DNA of 64,000 bases from an uncultured Bacteroides sp. GTDB lineage: Bacteria > Bacteroidota > Bacteroidia > Bacteroidales > Bacteroidaceae. Location: positions 620,001 through 684,000 of the forward strand of contig NZ_OY782854.1 in the NCBI RefSeq assembly GCF_963678425.1, read 5' to 3'. Position numbers and translations under genes: made by a program. The notes beneath the pieces are model-generated. The model made no database searches. It was not told the origin of the DNA and saw only the letters and a list, made by a program, of their open reading frames with translations. Of the stretch, positions 17,328 through 26,250 are shown piece by piece. How positions within the stretch are numbered: position 1 is the first letter of the stretch; every line of letters begins with the position of its first letter.

Positions 17328-19136
17328 ATGAGACGATTAATAACGATTTTATTCGTTTGTTTGTTTGCTCTGCCGCAGGCAAAAGCCGGCACAGTGCTGC
17401 AAAATGTCTATGCACGCCACACACAGACACTAAACGGTTCATGGAACTGCATTGTGGATCCTTTTGACAATGGGTATTATGATTATAGACTGAATGTAAG
17501 CAACAACGGCTTTTTTAAAAATCAAAAGGCAAAATCTAAATCGGACTTGGTAGAGTATAATTTTGATACAGCTCCGCTGATGAAAGTCCCGGGCGACTGG
17601 AATACGCAAGATGATAAACTATTCTTTTACGAAGGTAGCGTTTGGTACAAGAAAGACTTTAATTATACTCCAAAACCCGGTACCAAAGCATTTCTTTACT
17701 TCGGTGCGGTTAACTATCTGGCTAATGTTTATCTGAACGGTGAACCGATAGGCACACACGAAGGTGGATTCACCCCGTTTCAGTTTGATGTGACTAACAA
17801 GTTGAAGGAAGGAAGTAACTTTGTGATTCTTCGTGTGAATAACGAACGTAAGCCCGAGGGTGTACCTACGGTGAATTCCGACTGGTGGAACTACGGGGGA
17901 ATTACGCGTGACGTGTTGCTGGTAGAAACTCCTAATGTTTTTGTAGACGATTACCTGGTACAACTTCCCAAAGGTAGCTATGATCATGTAGAAGGATACA
18001 TTCAGTTAAATGATAAGTTGGCCGGTGCAGAGGTTTCTTTGGAAATACCCGAACTGAAGATTAATAAGAAACTCATCACGGATACTCAGGGAAAAGCCAC
18101 GTTTGTTTGCAAAGTAAAACCAAAACTCTGGTCACCTGAATCGCCCAAACTATATGATGTTGTAATCCGTAATGGAGAAGAGGTGCTGAAAGACAAGATT
18201 GGTTTCCGTCAGATCGAGACACAAGGCAAAAGTATCTTGCTGAACGGAAAGAAGACTTTCCTTCGCGGAATTTCCATTCACGAAGAAGCACCTTACCGAC
18301 AAGGACGTGTGTTCTCGAAAGAGGAATCTGTTACACTTCTTAGTTGGGCAAAAGAACTGGGATGTAACTTTGTTCGCCTGGCACATTACCCGCACAATGA
18401 ATTTATGGTTCGTGCGGCCGAGGAGATGGGCTTAATGGTTTGGAGTGAAATACCGGTGTACTGGACTATTCACTGGAGCAATCCGGACACTTATAAGAAT
18501 GCTTCCACACAACTAAACGATATGATGGAGCGTGATAAGAATCGTTGTGGCATTATAATCTGGTCTGTTGCCAACGAAACTCCGCACAGTGAGGCACGCG
18601 ATAAGTTCCTTGCCGACTTGGCCGCTCAGGTTCGGGCAAAAGACAATACACGTCTGCTGAGTATGGCAATGGAGGTAACCGGAACAAAGGGAAATGTGAG
18701 TGAGGTAAAAGATTATATGAGTAAGTATGTCGATATTATCAGCTTCAATAATTACCTGGGATGGTATAGCGGCACGCCCGAAGATTGTAAAACCCGCCAG
18801 TGGGATATTCCATACAACAAGCCTTTCTTCATCAGTGAGTTCGGTGGAGGTGCACTTCAAGGCAAACACGGCGACAAGGATGAACGCTGGACGGAGGAAT
18901 ATCAGGAGGAGCTTTACAAGAACACGCTGGAAATGTATAATCGGGTAGATGGATTTGCAGGAACTTCTCCCTGGATATTAATGGATTTTCGCTCTGCCCG
19001 TCGTCAATTGAACGGCATACAGGACTTTTTCAACCGCAAGGGAATCATTTCAGAAAGAGGCTTAAAGAAGAAAGCATTCTATGTTCTGCAGAATTTCTAC
19101 AAGATGAAAAAAGAAAAGGAACAATCTGATAAATAA
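17328..19136 (+). CDS. GH2 beta-glucuronidase-type glycosidase
   Basis: 602 residues with a signal peptide (cleavage near AKAG). Domains in order: jelly-roll sugar-binding (~25-210, with FLYFGAVNYLANVYLNGE), immunoglobulin-like (~215-300) and TIM barrel (~305-590). Acid/base is E417 (SVANETP) and the nucleophile E504 (FISEFGG). Near the C-terminus N569-R-K571 in FFNRKGIIS matches the N-x-K motif by which GH2 beta-glucuronidases grip the sugar carboxylate, so beta-glucuronidase is preferred over beta-galactosidase. It would remove terminal glucuronic acid in the periplasm. It closes the locus; a strong terminator follows. Its GC content appears higher than that of the susC/D genes. Confidence 0.87.
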   Translation: MRRLITILFVCLFALPQAKAGTVLQNVYARHTQTLNGSWNCIVDPFDNGYYDYRLNVSNNGFFKNQKAKSKSDLVEYNFDTAPLMKVPGDWNTQDDKLFFYEGSVWYKKDFNYTPKPGTKAFLYFGAVNYLANVYLNGEPIGTHEGGFTPFQFDVTNKLKEGSNFVILRVNNERKPEGVPTVNSDWWNYGGITRDVLLVETPNVFVDDYLVQLPKGSYDHVEGYIQLNDKLAGAEVSLEIPELKINKKLITDTQGKATFVCKVKPKLWSPESPKLYDVVIRNGEEVLKDKIGFRQIETQGKSILLNGKKTFLRGISIHEEAPYRQGRVFSKEESVTLLSWAKELGCNFVRLAHYPHNEFMVRAAEEMGLMVWSEIPVYWTIHWSNPDTYKNASTQLNDMMERDKNRCGIIIWSVANETPHSEARDKFLADLAAQVRAKDNTRLLSMAMEVTGTKGNVSEVKDYMSKYVDIISFNNYLGWYSGTPEDCKTRQWDIPYNKPFFISEFGGGALQGKHGDKDERWTEEYQEELYKNTLEMYNRVDGFAGTSPWILMDFRSARRQLNGIQDFFNRKGIISERGLKKKAFYVLQNFYKMKKEKEQSDK

Positions 19137-19157
19137 ATTTATTCAAGATGTTTTTTT

Positions 19158-19220
19158 GCTTAGATATATATCAAAAGTATGCTTTGATATATATCTAAGC
19201 ATACGTTTGATATATATCTA
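19158..19220. repeat. 18-bp perfect hairpin plus a third repeat arm
   Basis: GCTTAGATATATATCAAA (19158-19175) pairs perfectly with 19183-19200 around a 7-base loop. A third arm, TTTGATATATATCTA, follows at 19206-19220. It lies just after the GH2 gene and may be a terminator or a protein-binding site. A 12-bp palindrome AGACCCGGGTCT follows at 19231-19242. Confidence 0.7.
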
Positions 19221-19298
19221 AATGGTACTGAGACCCGGGTCTAAAAGAAAATATATCACGAACTTTTTAATGAGATAGGCCATCATTTTTAAAAAATA

Positions 19299-19341
19299 AA
19301 AAAGAGCCACGTATTACTTTGTAATTCGTGGCTCTTTTTTT
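19299..19341 (+). terminator. Terminator between GH2 and pepT
   Basis: GAGCCACG-T-ATTAC (19304-19317) pairs with 19321-19334 (one mismatch, three-base loop) and is followed by seven T residues; A residues precede it. Confidence 0.9.
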
Positions 19342-19383
19342 ACCTTTACAGCTGTATAAAAAAAACATAAAAACTCAATTAAT

Positions 19384-20607
19384 ATGACACTACTAGAAAG
19401 ATTTTTTAAATATGTCAGTTTTGATACTCAATCAGATGAGTTAACCGGCATCACTCCCAGTACTCCAAAACAGATGGTATTTGCCGAATATCTTAAATCG
19501 GAACTGGAAAGTATGGGATTGGAAGAGATTACTTTGGACGAGCATGCCTACCTTTTTGCTACTCTTCCTTCCAATATAGATAAGAAAGTGCCTACCATTG
19601 GATTTATAGCTCACATGGATACCAGCCCTGATATGAGTGGAAAGGATGTAACTCCCCGTATCGTAGAAAAATATGATGGAAAAGAGATTGTTCTTTGTCA
19701 GGAAGATAACATTATTCTTTCTCCGGTTATGTTCCCGGAACTGTTGGATCATATAGGTGAAGACCTGATTGTAACAGATGGAAAGACGCTTCTTGGTGCA
19801 GATGACAAAGCCGGTATTGCGGAAATAGTCTCAGCCATTGCTTATTTACAGGAACATCCTGAAATTAAGCACGGAAAGATCCGTATCGGATTTAATCCTG
19901 ATGAAGAAATAGGCGAGGGTGCACATAAGTTTGATGTGGAGAAATTTGGTTGTGACTGGGCTTACACCATGGATGGAGGTGAAGTTGGCGAACTGGAATT
20001 CGAGAACTTCAATGCAGCTTCAGTCAAAGTTATATTCAAAGGGCTGAATGTTCATCCCGGATATGCAAAAAATAAGATGGTGAACTCTATCCGTGTGGCA
20101 AATCAGTTTATTGCAATGCTGCCATGTAATGAATCTCCTGAACGTACAGAAGGCTATGAAGGATTTTATCACCTGATTGGTATCAATGGAGAAGTGGAGC
20201 AAACAACCGTTTCTATTATTGTTCGTGACCATGATCGTACTAAATTTGAGAACCGTAAGGCAAATGTTGAGCAGTGGGTTGCCAGGATCAATAGTGAGTA
20301 TGGTGAAGGAACTGCCACTCTTGAGATGAAGGATCAGTATTACAACATGCGCGAGAAGATTGAACCGGTAATGCATATTATTGATACCGCTTTTGAGGCA
20401 ATGAAGGCTGTAGAAGTTGAGCCTAAGGTAAGAGCTATTCGTGGAGGTACTGACGGTGCACAACTCTCTTTCAAAGGTCTTCCTTGTCCCAACATCTTTG
20501 CCGGAGGATTGAATTTTCATGGCAGATATGAGTTCGCTCCTGTTCAATCATTAGAAAAGGCAACGAAAGTAGTCGTTAAAATAGCTGAGCTTGTAGCCAG
20601 CAAATAA
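19384..20607 (+). CDS. pepT: Peptidase T (tripeptide aminopeptidase)
   Basis: 407 residues, the usual length of peptidase T, a cytoplasmic M20-family di-zinc enzyme that removes the N-terminal residue of tripeptides. Zinc-binding and catalytic motifs are in order: H77-x-D79 in GFIAHMDTSPD, the bridging Asp in LLGADDKAG, the catalytic Glu-Glu in NPDEEIGEGAH, the Asp in TMDGGEVGE, and the C-terminal His in GLNFHGRYEF. GGTDGAQLS matches the family. gcvT begins 11 bases after the stop, so the two are probably cotranscribed. The strong terminator upstream isolates the pair from the polysaccharide locus. Confidence 0.95.
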   Translation: MTLLERFFKYVSFDTQSDELTGITPSTPKQMVFAEYLKSELESMGLEEITLDEHAYLFATLPSNIDKKVPTIGFIAHMDTSPDMSGKDVTPRIVEKYDGKEIVLCQEDNIILSPVMFPELLDHIGEDLIVTDGKTLLGADDKAGIAEIVSAIAYLQEHPEIKHGKIRIGFNPDEEIGEGAHKFDVEKFGCDWAYTMDGGEVGELEFENFNAASVKVIFKGLNVHPGYAKNKMVNSIRVANQFIAMLPCNESPERTEGYEGFYHLIGINGEVEQTTVSIIVRDHDRTKFENRKANVEQWVARINSEYGEGTATLEMKDQYYNMREKIEPVMHIIDTAFEAMKAVEVEPKVRAIRGGTDGAQLSFKGLPCPNIFAGGLNFHGRYEFAPVQSLEKATKVVVKIAELVASK

Positions 20608-20618
20608 TACTTAATACT

Positions 20619-21704
20619 ATGAAAAACACACCATTTACAGAAACACACATTGCTTTAGGTGCAAAAATGCACGAGTTTGCCGGCTATAATATGCCGATTG
20701 AATATTCCGGAATTATTGATGAACACCTTACCGTTTGCAATGGAGTAGGGGTGTTTGATGTATCCCACATGGGAGAGTTCTGGGTAAAAGGGCCTAATGC
20801 ACTTGCTTTTCTTCAGAAGGTAACATCGAATAACGTGGCTGCGCTGACTGTTGGTAAAGCACAATATTCCTGTTTTCCCAATGAAGAAGGAGGAATAGTT
20901 GACGATTTGCTAGTGTATTACTATGAACCGGAAAAGTACATGTTGGTAGTTAATGCATCGAATATAGAAAAAGACTGGAACTGGTGTGTAAGTCACAATA
21001 CCGTTGGAGCCGAATTGGAAAACGCTTCCGATAAAATGGCTCAGCTTGCCGTTCAGGGACCAAAGGCTATAAATGCTTTGCAAAAACTCACTTCCGTGAA
21101 TCTTTCCGAGATTCCTTATTATTCATTTACCACTGGCGAGTTTGCCGGACAGAAGAATGTGATAATCTCTAATACGGGTTATACCGGAGCCGGTGGCTTT
21201 GAACTTTATTTCTATCCCGGTTGCGCAATGAAGATATGGGATGCTGTCTTTGAAGCTGGTGCAGAGTTTGGCATTAAGCCGATAGGACTTGGTGCACGTG
21301 ATACGTTGCGTCTGGAGATGGGCTTCTGTCTGTACGGCAACGATCTGAATGATTCTACTTCTCCAATAGAGGCAGGATTGGGATGGATTACCAAGTTTGT
21401 GGATGGAAAGGAATTTACCAACCGTGCATTCCTTGAGAAACAAAAAACTGAGGGCGTGGCGCGTAAACTGGTTGCTTTTGAAATGATTGACCGTGGCATT
21501 CCTCGTCATGAATACGAACTGGTAAATGCAGAAGGGGAAAAGATTGGAGAAGTAACCTCCGGAACTATGTCGCCTACCCGTAAGGTAGGTATCGGTATGG
21601 GATACGTGCAGACTGCTTATTCAAAGCTTGGAACAGAAATATATGTCAGCATTCGTGGAAAGGGAATTAAAGCGAAGGTAGTAAAACCTCCTTTCAGAAA
21701 ATAG
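20619..21704 (+). CDS. gcvT: Glycine cleavage system T protein (aminomethyltransferase)
   Basis: 361 residues. It takes the aminomethyl group from lipoyl H protein and transfers the methylene to tetrahydrofolate, releasing ammonia. Typical motifs are FAGYNMPIEY near the start, GVGVFDVSHMGEF, AQYSCFPNEEGGIVDDL, NTGYTGAGGFELYF, and the C-terminal beta-barrel with GEVTSGTMSPTRKVGIGMGYV. The folate-binding Asp is probably in GIVDDL. gcvP and gcvH are not adjacent. It follows pepT closely and ends before a clear terminator. No glycine riboswitch is seen. Confidence 0.96.
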   Translation: MKNTPFTETHIALGAKMHEFAGYNMPIEYSGIIDEHLTVCNGVGVFDVSHMGEFWVKGPNALAFLQKVTSNNVAALTVGKAQYSCFPNEEGGIVDDLLVYYYEPEKYMLVVNASNIEKDWNWCVSHNTVGAELENASDKMAQLAVQGPKAINALQKLTSVNLSEIPYYSFTTGEFAGQKNVIISNTGYTGAGGFELYFYPGCAMKIWDAVFEAGAEFGIKPIGLGARDTLRLEMGFCLYGNDLNDSTSPIEAGLGWITKFVDGKEFTNRAFLEKQKTEGVARKLVAFEMIDRGIPRHEYELVNAEGEKIGEVTSGTMSPTRKVGIGMGYVQTAYSKLGTEIYVSIRGKGIKAKVVKPPFRK

Positions 21705-21732
21705 ACGGCTCCTTTATAGAAAATAATAGTAG

Positions 21733-21770
21733 GCGATATTATAGCATAACGTTATAATATCGCTTTTTTT
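21733..21770 (+). terminator. Terminator after gcvT
   Basis: GCGATATTATA (21733-21743) pairs perfectly with TATAATATCGC (21753-21763), followed by a run of T. Confidence 0.9.
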
Positions 21771-21782
21771 ATTATCTGAAAC

Positions 21783-21813
21783 TTTTCATTTTGCATGGAA
21801 TAATGTATTTTTG
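21783..21813 (+). promoter_or_regulatory. Promoter of the KefB-like antiporter gene
   Basis: TATTTTTG at 21806-21813 fits the -7 consensus, with a TTTT stretch about 19 bases upstream as the -33 element. It lies downstream of the earliest in-frame ATG (21791), so the later ATG at 21836 is the more likely start. Confidence 0.6.
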
Positions 21814-21835
21814 TAGAAACCAATCTGAAAATACA

Positions 21836-24094
21836 ATGTCGCATTTACCGAATCTTATAGCTGACTTAGCGTTAATTCTTATATCAGCCGGGATAATAAC
21901 GTTGTTATTTAAGAAGTTGAAACAGCCATTAGTGTTGGGGTATATTGTTGCAGGATTCCTCACCGGATCGCATTCCTTTATTCCTACAGCCACAATATTT
22001 GATACCTCAAACATTCAGACCTGGGCTGATATAGGTGTAATCTTTCTCCTTTTTGCTTTGGGACTGGAATTCAGTTTCAAGAAAATACTGAAAGTTGGCG
22101 GAACAGCGGTTATTGCCGCCTGCACTATCATCTTTTGTATGATTATGGTAGGAATAGCCGTTGGAATAGGCTTTGGATGGCATAAAATGGATTGCATCTT
22201 CCTTGGAGGTATGATTGCGATGTCTTCTACAACCATTATCTATAAAGCCTTTGATGATTTGGGGCTGAGGAAAAAGAAATTTGCAGGTCTTGTGCTTGGT
22301 ATTCTAATCCTTGAAGATATTCTGGCTATCGTTCTTATGGTAGTTCTTTCCACAATGGCGGTGAGCAATAATTTTCAGGGGAAGGATCTTATCGAGAGTA
22401 TTGGTAAACTGTTATTCTTCCTTGTTATCTGGTTTATAGTCGGGATATTCCTAATTCCTGGCTTTCTTAAGAAAACTCGTAACCTGATGAGTGACGAAAC
22501 ACTTATGATCGTTGCTCTGGGAATGTGTTTCGGTATGGTGGTACTTGCCTCTCAGGTAGGATTCTCACCAGCCTTCGGAGCTTTCATCATGGGCTCTATT
22601 TTAGCAGAAACCATTGAGGCTGAACATATAGAACATCTGGTAAAACCAGTAAAAGATTTGTTTGGAGCAATCTTCTTCGTCTCCGTTGGTATGATGGTAG
22701 ATCCGGCAATGATTGTAGAATACGCCTTGCCCATAGCTGTGATCTCACTTGTAGTTATTCTGGGGCAGTCAGTCTTTGGGACCTTTGGAGTTTTGCTTTC
22801 CGGTCAGCCGCTGAAGACTGCCATGCAGTGTGGCTTTAGTTTGACACAGATTGGTGAGTTTGCTTTTATCATAGCCTCTCTGGGTGTAAGTCTGAACGTA
22901 ACCAGTCATTTTCTTTATCCTATCGTTGTAGCCGTATCAGTAATAACCACATTCCTTACTCCATACATGATTCGTTTGGCCGAACCGGCTTCCAATAAGG
23001 CCGAACATGCATTACCTCGTTCATGGAAGCGCTTCCTTGACCGTTATTCATCCGGTTCGCAAACAGTGAACTATGAAAGTAACTGGAAAAAGCTACTTCT
23101 GGCTATGGCACGTAATATTGTGATATATTCAATCATTTCCATTGCAACAATTGCGTTATCTTTCCGGTTTGTGGTTCCATTGTTTGAAAGCCAGTTACCT
23201 CATTTTTGGAGCTCGCTTGCAGCATCAATATTTACTATTATCTGTATCTCTCCATTCCTGCGGGCTATTGTGGTAAAGAAAAACCATTCGGAGGAGTTTA
23301 CAACACTGTGGGATGACAGTAGGGTGAACCGTGGTCCGCTGGTTTCTACAATAATTCTGCGTGTGGTAATAGCTGTTGTCTTTGTTGCATTTGTTATAGC
23401 TCATTTCTTTAAATCGTCTGTTGGTATAGTTGTGGGAGTGGCTGTAATTCTGGTGTTTATAATGATCTATTCCAGAGTATTAAAGAAACATTCCATCCTT
23501 ATAGAGCGTAAGTTTCTTCAGAATCTGCGGTTACGTGATATGCATGCGGAATATATGGGAAACAAAAAGCCTGCTTATGCTGGTAGTTTGCTTTCGCGTG
23601 ATTTACATCTCACTGATTTTGAAATTCCTTGCGATTCGGTTTGGGCAGGCAAAACTCTTTCAGAGCTAAACCTTGGAAAAAAATATGGTGTGCATATCGT
23701 TTCCATTCTTCGCGGAAAGATGCGGATTAATATTCCGGGAGCTTCTGTCAGACTCTTTCCTCTTGACAAGATACAGACAATAGGTACCGACGAACAGCTG
23801 AATGTGTTCAGTGAACAAATGATGCAAACGGAATCTTCCTGTGAAAATGTTGACATTGAAAATAGTCTGATGACACTGAAACAGTTTATGATTGATTCCC
23901 ATTCCGGCTTTTTAGGAAAATCAATTCGTGAATCGGGTATACGAGATAACTATAAGTGCTTGATTGTGGGATTGGAACGCAATGGAAACCCTCTGAGAAC
24001 TCCCGATGTGAATGTTCCTTTTCAAGAAGGAGATGTGGTGTGGGTGGTTGGTGAAAAAGAAGATGTGTACCAATTAGTAAGTCAAAAGAACTAA
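21836..24094 (+). CDS. KefB-like monovalent cation:proton antiporter with RCK_C domains
   Basis: 752 residues from the ATG at 21836; the longer form from 21791 would begin inside the promoter. Residues ~1-390 are a CPA2 Na+/H+ exchanger domain of about 12 membrane helices with PLVLGYIVAGFLTGSH, IGVIFLLFALGLEF, SSTTIIYKAFDDLG and FSPAFGAFIMGSILAETIEAEHIEHLVKP (split motif). A second membrane block follows (~430-560). Two RCK_C (TrkA_C) domains end the protein (~590-750), seen in SELNLGKKYGVHIVSI and PFQEGDVVWVVGEKEDV. It would exchange K+ or Na+ for protons, gated through the RCK_C domains. No NAD-binding TrkA_N domain is present. Single-gene transcript. Confidence 0.9.
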   Translation: MSHLPNLIADLALILISAGIITLLFKKLKQPLVLGYIVAGFLTGSHSFIPTATIFDTSNIQTWADIGVIFLLFALGLEFSFKKILKVGGTAVIAACTIIFCMIMVGIAVGIGFGWHKMDCIFLGGMIAMSSTTIIYKAFDDLGLRKKKFAGLVLGILILEDILAIVLMVVLSTMAVSNNFQGKDLIESIGKLLFFLVIWFIVGIFLIPGFLKKTRNLMSDETLMIVALGMCFGMVVLASQVGFSPAFGAFIMGSILAETIEAEHIEHLVKPVKDLFGAIFFVSVGMMVDPAMIVEYALPIAVISLVVILGQSVFGTFGVLLSGQPLKTAMQCGFSLTQIGEFAFIIASLGVSLNVTSHFLYPIVVAVSVITTFLTPYMIRLAEPASNKAEHALPRSWKRFLDRYSSGSQTVNYESNWKKLLLAMARNIVIYSIISIATIALSFRFVVPLFESQLPHFWSSLAASIFTIICISPFLRAIVVKKNHSEEFTTLWDDSRVNRGPLVSTIILRVVIAVVFVAFVIAHFFKSSVGIVVGVAVILVFIMIYSRVLKKHSILIERKFLQNLRLRDMHAEYMGNKKPAYAGSLLSRDLHLTDFEIPCDSVWAGKTLSELNLGKKYGVHIVSILRGKMRINIPGASVRLFPLDKIQTIGTDEQLNVFSEQMMQTESSCENVDIENSLMTLKQFMIDSHSGFLGKSIRESGIRDNYKCLIVGLERNGNPLRTPDVNVPFQEGDVVWVVGEKEDVYQLVSQKN

Positions 24095-24162
24095 TTATTC
24101 CACTTTTTTCTGAGAATTTATTTCTACTTTTACACCATTAACATATTAAATAGATTATAACC

Positions 24163-24585
24163 ATGAGTGATCCAAAAGATTGTCTGTATTGCCAAAACAA
24201 TCAGACTTTACACGATTTGATGATTGAAATTGCACAGTTAAGCGTATCAAGAGTTTTTCTTTTTAAAGAACAAACTTATCGTGGCCGTTGCCTGGTTGCA
24301 TACAAAGACCATATAAATGATCTTTTTGAATTGAGTGACGAAGATCGTAATGCGTTTATGGCGGATGTTGCAAAAGTAACCCGTGCTATGGATAAGGCTT
24401 TTCACCCTGCAAAGATTAACTATGGTGCTTACTCTGATAAGTTGTCTCACCTACACTTTCACTTAGCTCCAAAATATGTGGATGGACCTGACTTTGGCGG
24501 AACATTTACAATGAACCCAGGTAAAGTTTACCTGAGCGATGCAGAATATCAGGAACTGATTGATGCTGTAAAAGTTAATTTGTAA
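24163..24585 (+). CDS. HIT (histidine triad) family hydrolase
   Basis: 140 residues. The histidine triad is H96-x-H98-x-H100 in SHLHFHLAP, with the supporting INYGAYSD just before. HIT proteins cleave nucleotidyl-phosphoramidates or related nucleotide conjugates. Two cysteines near the start (C7 and C10 in CLYCQ) could form half of a zinc site as in HINT-type proteins. The substrate cannot be read from sequence. It stands alone between the antiporter and a terminator. Confidence 0.9.
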   Translation: MSDPKDCLYCQNNQTLHDLMIEIAQLSVSRVFLFKEQTYRGRCLVAYKDHINDLFELSDEDRNAFMADVAKVTRAMDKAFHPAKINYGAYSDKLSHLHFHLAPKYVDGPDFGGTFTMNPGKVYLSDAEYQELIDAVKVNL

Positions 24586-24615
24586 ATAGATTGTATGCGA
24601 TAATACAAAAGTAAA

Positions 24616-24645
24616 AGGCTGTCTGGTAATAGGCAGTCTTTTTTG
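24616..24645 (+). terminator. Terminator after the HIT gene
   Basis: AGGCTGTC (24616-24623) pairs with GGCAGTCT (24632-24639) with two G-U pairs, followed by T residues. Confidence 0.7.
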
Positions 24646-24931
24646 GTATTAATGTTAAAGGCTCAGAGGGCTATTTGGGTTCTTTATCATTTTATGGTGG
24701 AATCAACTATCTCAAATGCTTATCTAATCAAGGTTCTACATGCTTTTTGATAAGCCATTTATTGAACCTGATAAAAAGTAGGTAAAACACTATAAATAAA
24801 AGATTCAATGCAATATCTTCCACCAAAAGTGACGAAGAACCGTCCTTTTTTTTATTCTTTGCACGCATGCCACTTGTTTCTTGTAATAATCAGAATAATA
24901 GATGATTGAGGTAATAATATGTGCTCTTTTA

Positions 24932-24962
24932 TTTGCGATTTATCAATAAAAAGATAACTTTG
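24932..24962 (+). promoter_or_regulatory. Canonical Bacteroides promoter (TTTG-N19-TAACTTTG)
   Basis: TTTG at 24932-24935 and TAACTTTG at 24955-24962, spaced by 19 bases, match the Bacteroides housekeeping consensus. The gene's ATG is 24 bases further on. Confidence 0.8.
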
Positions 24963-24985
24963 TTCGCATCTAAATATTCACTGCC

Positions 24986-25813
24986 ATGATTGAAATACCT
25001 GAAGCCATTGTGTTGTCTCATCAGTTGAATGAATCCATTAAAGGGAAAGTAATCACTGATGTTGTTACCGGATATTCTCCTCATAAGTTTGCTTTCTTCT
25101 ATGGTGACCCTCAGAACTACGCGTCATTATTAATAGGAGAAAAGGTAAATGACTCTTATCCCAGAGGAGGTCTGGTTGAAATCAGTGCCGGAAAAGCCCG
25201 TATTGTTTTTGGTGATGGCGCTAATCTCTGTTATTTTTCCCCGGGAAGTAAATTGCCGGATAAACATCAGCTTCTTATCGGTTTTAATGATAACTCTTTT
25301 CTTGCTGTGACGGTGCAAATGTATGCTGGTTTATGGGCCTTTCCTGAGAATACATTAGAAAATCCTTATTATCTGGTGGCTGGAGAGAAACCTTTTGTGT
25401 TATCGGATATGTTTAACAAGGATTATTTTGTGAATTTTATTTCTGAGGAGAGCTTTAAGAATAAGTCAGCTAAAGCTCTGTTGGCTACCGAACAGCATAT
25501 TCCCGGACTTGGAAATGGTACCTTGCAGGATGTTCTTTATAATGCCGGAATACATCCAAAGAAAAAGACACAGGATTTGAGCGAGCAACAGAAAGAGCAG
25601 TTGTTTTTCTCAATAAAGAGCACTATATCGGAAATGTGTGAATTAGGAGGACGGGATACGGAGAAAGATTTGTTTGGAACTTCTGGGAAATATAAAACAA
25701 AGCTTTCCAAAAATACTTCAGGAAAGCCTTGCGATAAATGCGGCAGTATAATTGTGAAAGAAAACTATTTAGGCGGAAGCATTTACTATTGTAAAGAGTG
25801 CCAACCCTTATAG
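24986..25813 (+). CDS. Fpg/Nei-family DNA glycosylase-like protein lacking the catalytic Pro2
   Basis: 275 residues with the family architecture: N-terminal beta-sandwich, helix-two-turns-helix (HIPGLGNGTLQDVLYNAGIHP, split over the motif) and a zinc finger with C249, C252, C269 and C272. Fpg and Nei enzymes normally start M-P-E-L-P-E, where Pro2 forms the Schiff base during base excision. Here the start reads MIEIPEA, so position 2 is Ile while Glu3 is kept. I recall other Clostridia and Bacteroides members starting this way, so it may be a distinct subgroup rather than a decayed gene. It may bind damaged DNA without normal lyase chemistry. The start is well supported by the promoter. Confidence 0.85.
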   Translation: MIEIPEAIVLSHQLNESIKGKVITDVVTGYSPHKFAFFYGDPQNYASLLIGEKVNDSYPRGGLVEISAGKARIVFGDGANLCYFSPGSKLPDKHQLLIGFNDNSFLAVTVQMYAGLWAFPENTLENPYYLVAGEKPFVLSDMFNKDYFVNFISEESFKNKSAKALLATEQHIPGLGNGTLQDVLYNAGIHPKKKTQDLSEQQKEQLFFSIKSTISEMCELGGRDTEKDLFGTSGKYKTKLSKNTSGKPCDKCGSIIVKENYLGGSIYYCKECQPL

Positions 25814-25822
25814 GCTACTTTC

Positions 25823-26245
25823 TTAATCTTCTGAATTGAAATCAAATTCGAAGTCAAAACCATCCTGAAACTCCGGATCAGTGAAATCTTCTATTTCCCG
25901 GCGATCTTTTTTAGTTGGTCGTCCGGTACCTCGTGCTCTGTCCACAAAACCACTGACTTTGCTCATTTCTAGTAGTTCGTATTGGTCGGGGGTGGTAACA
26001 TTCTGCATGTATTCAGGAACGAGCTTTGCTCCAACCCGCTTCTCTATTGTTTGCAAAACTTTAAACGAGTAAGTAATAGGAGGTTTCTTTACCTGAATAA
26101 CATCGCCAACTTTAATGCTGCGCGCTGCTTTTACAAATGAACCGTTAATAGTAACGCGACCCTTTTTACATGCTTCGGCAGCAATAGTGCGTGTTTTGAA
26201 TATACGCGTAGCCCACATCCATTTGTCAATTCTCGCTTCAGCCAT
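25823..26245 (-). CDS. hslR: S4-domain RNA-binding protein, Hsp15 type
   Basis: 140 residues. The N-terminal S4 domain (ARIDKWMWATRIFKTRTIAAEACK, then GRVTINGSFVKAARSIKVGD) resembles Hsp15, which binds stalled 50S subunits carrying peptidyl-tRNA. A basic GRPTKKDRREIEDF stretch and a strongly acidic tail follow. The gene sits 5 bases downstream of pth, which encodes peptidyl-tRNA hydrolase, and the pairing fits a shared role in ribosome rescue. It converges with the glycosylase gene, with only 9 bases between them. Confidence 0.9.
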   Translation of the reverse strand: MAEARIDKWMWATRIFKTRTIAAEACKKGRVTINGSFVKAARSIKVGDVIQVKKPPITYSFKVLQTIEKRVGAKLVPEYMQNVTTPDQYELLEMSKVSGFVDRARGTGRPTKKDRREIEDFTDPEFQDGFDFEFDFNSED

Positions 26246-26250
26246 AGTTT

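Larger units (their letters stand above)
24586..24985. other. Gap between HIT and Fpg/Nei-like genes
   Basis: A 400-base gap without a gene. It holds the HIT-gene terminator (24616-24645) and the promoter of the next gene (24932-24962). The middle (~24650-24900) has no ORF and no RNA structure that I can recognise. Confidence 0.5.

Noticed and set aside
18513..18869. Minus-strand ORF of 118 residues inside the GH2 gene
   Set aside because: It is fully antisense to a well-supported enzyme gene and shows no domain; a mirror of the coding frame.
20020..20547. Minus-strand ORF of 175 residues inside pepT
   Set aside because: Long but antisense to pepT, with no recognisable domain and no promoter.
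20560..20640. Glycine riboswitch upstream of gcvT
   Set aside because: Only 11 bases separate pepT and gcvT; no room for an aptamer.
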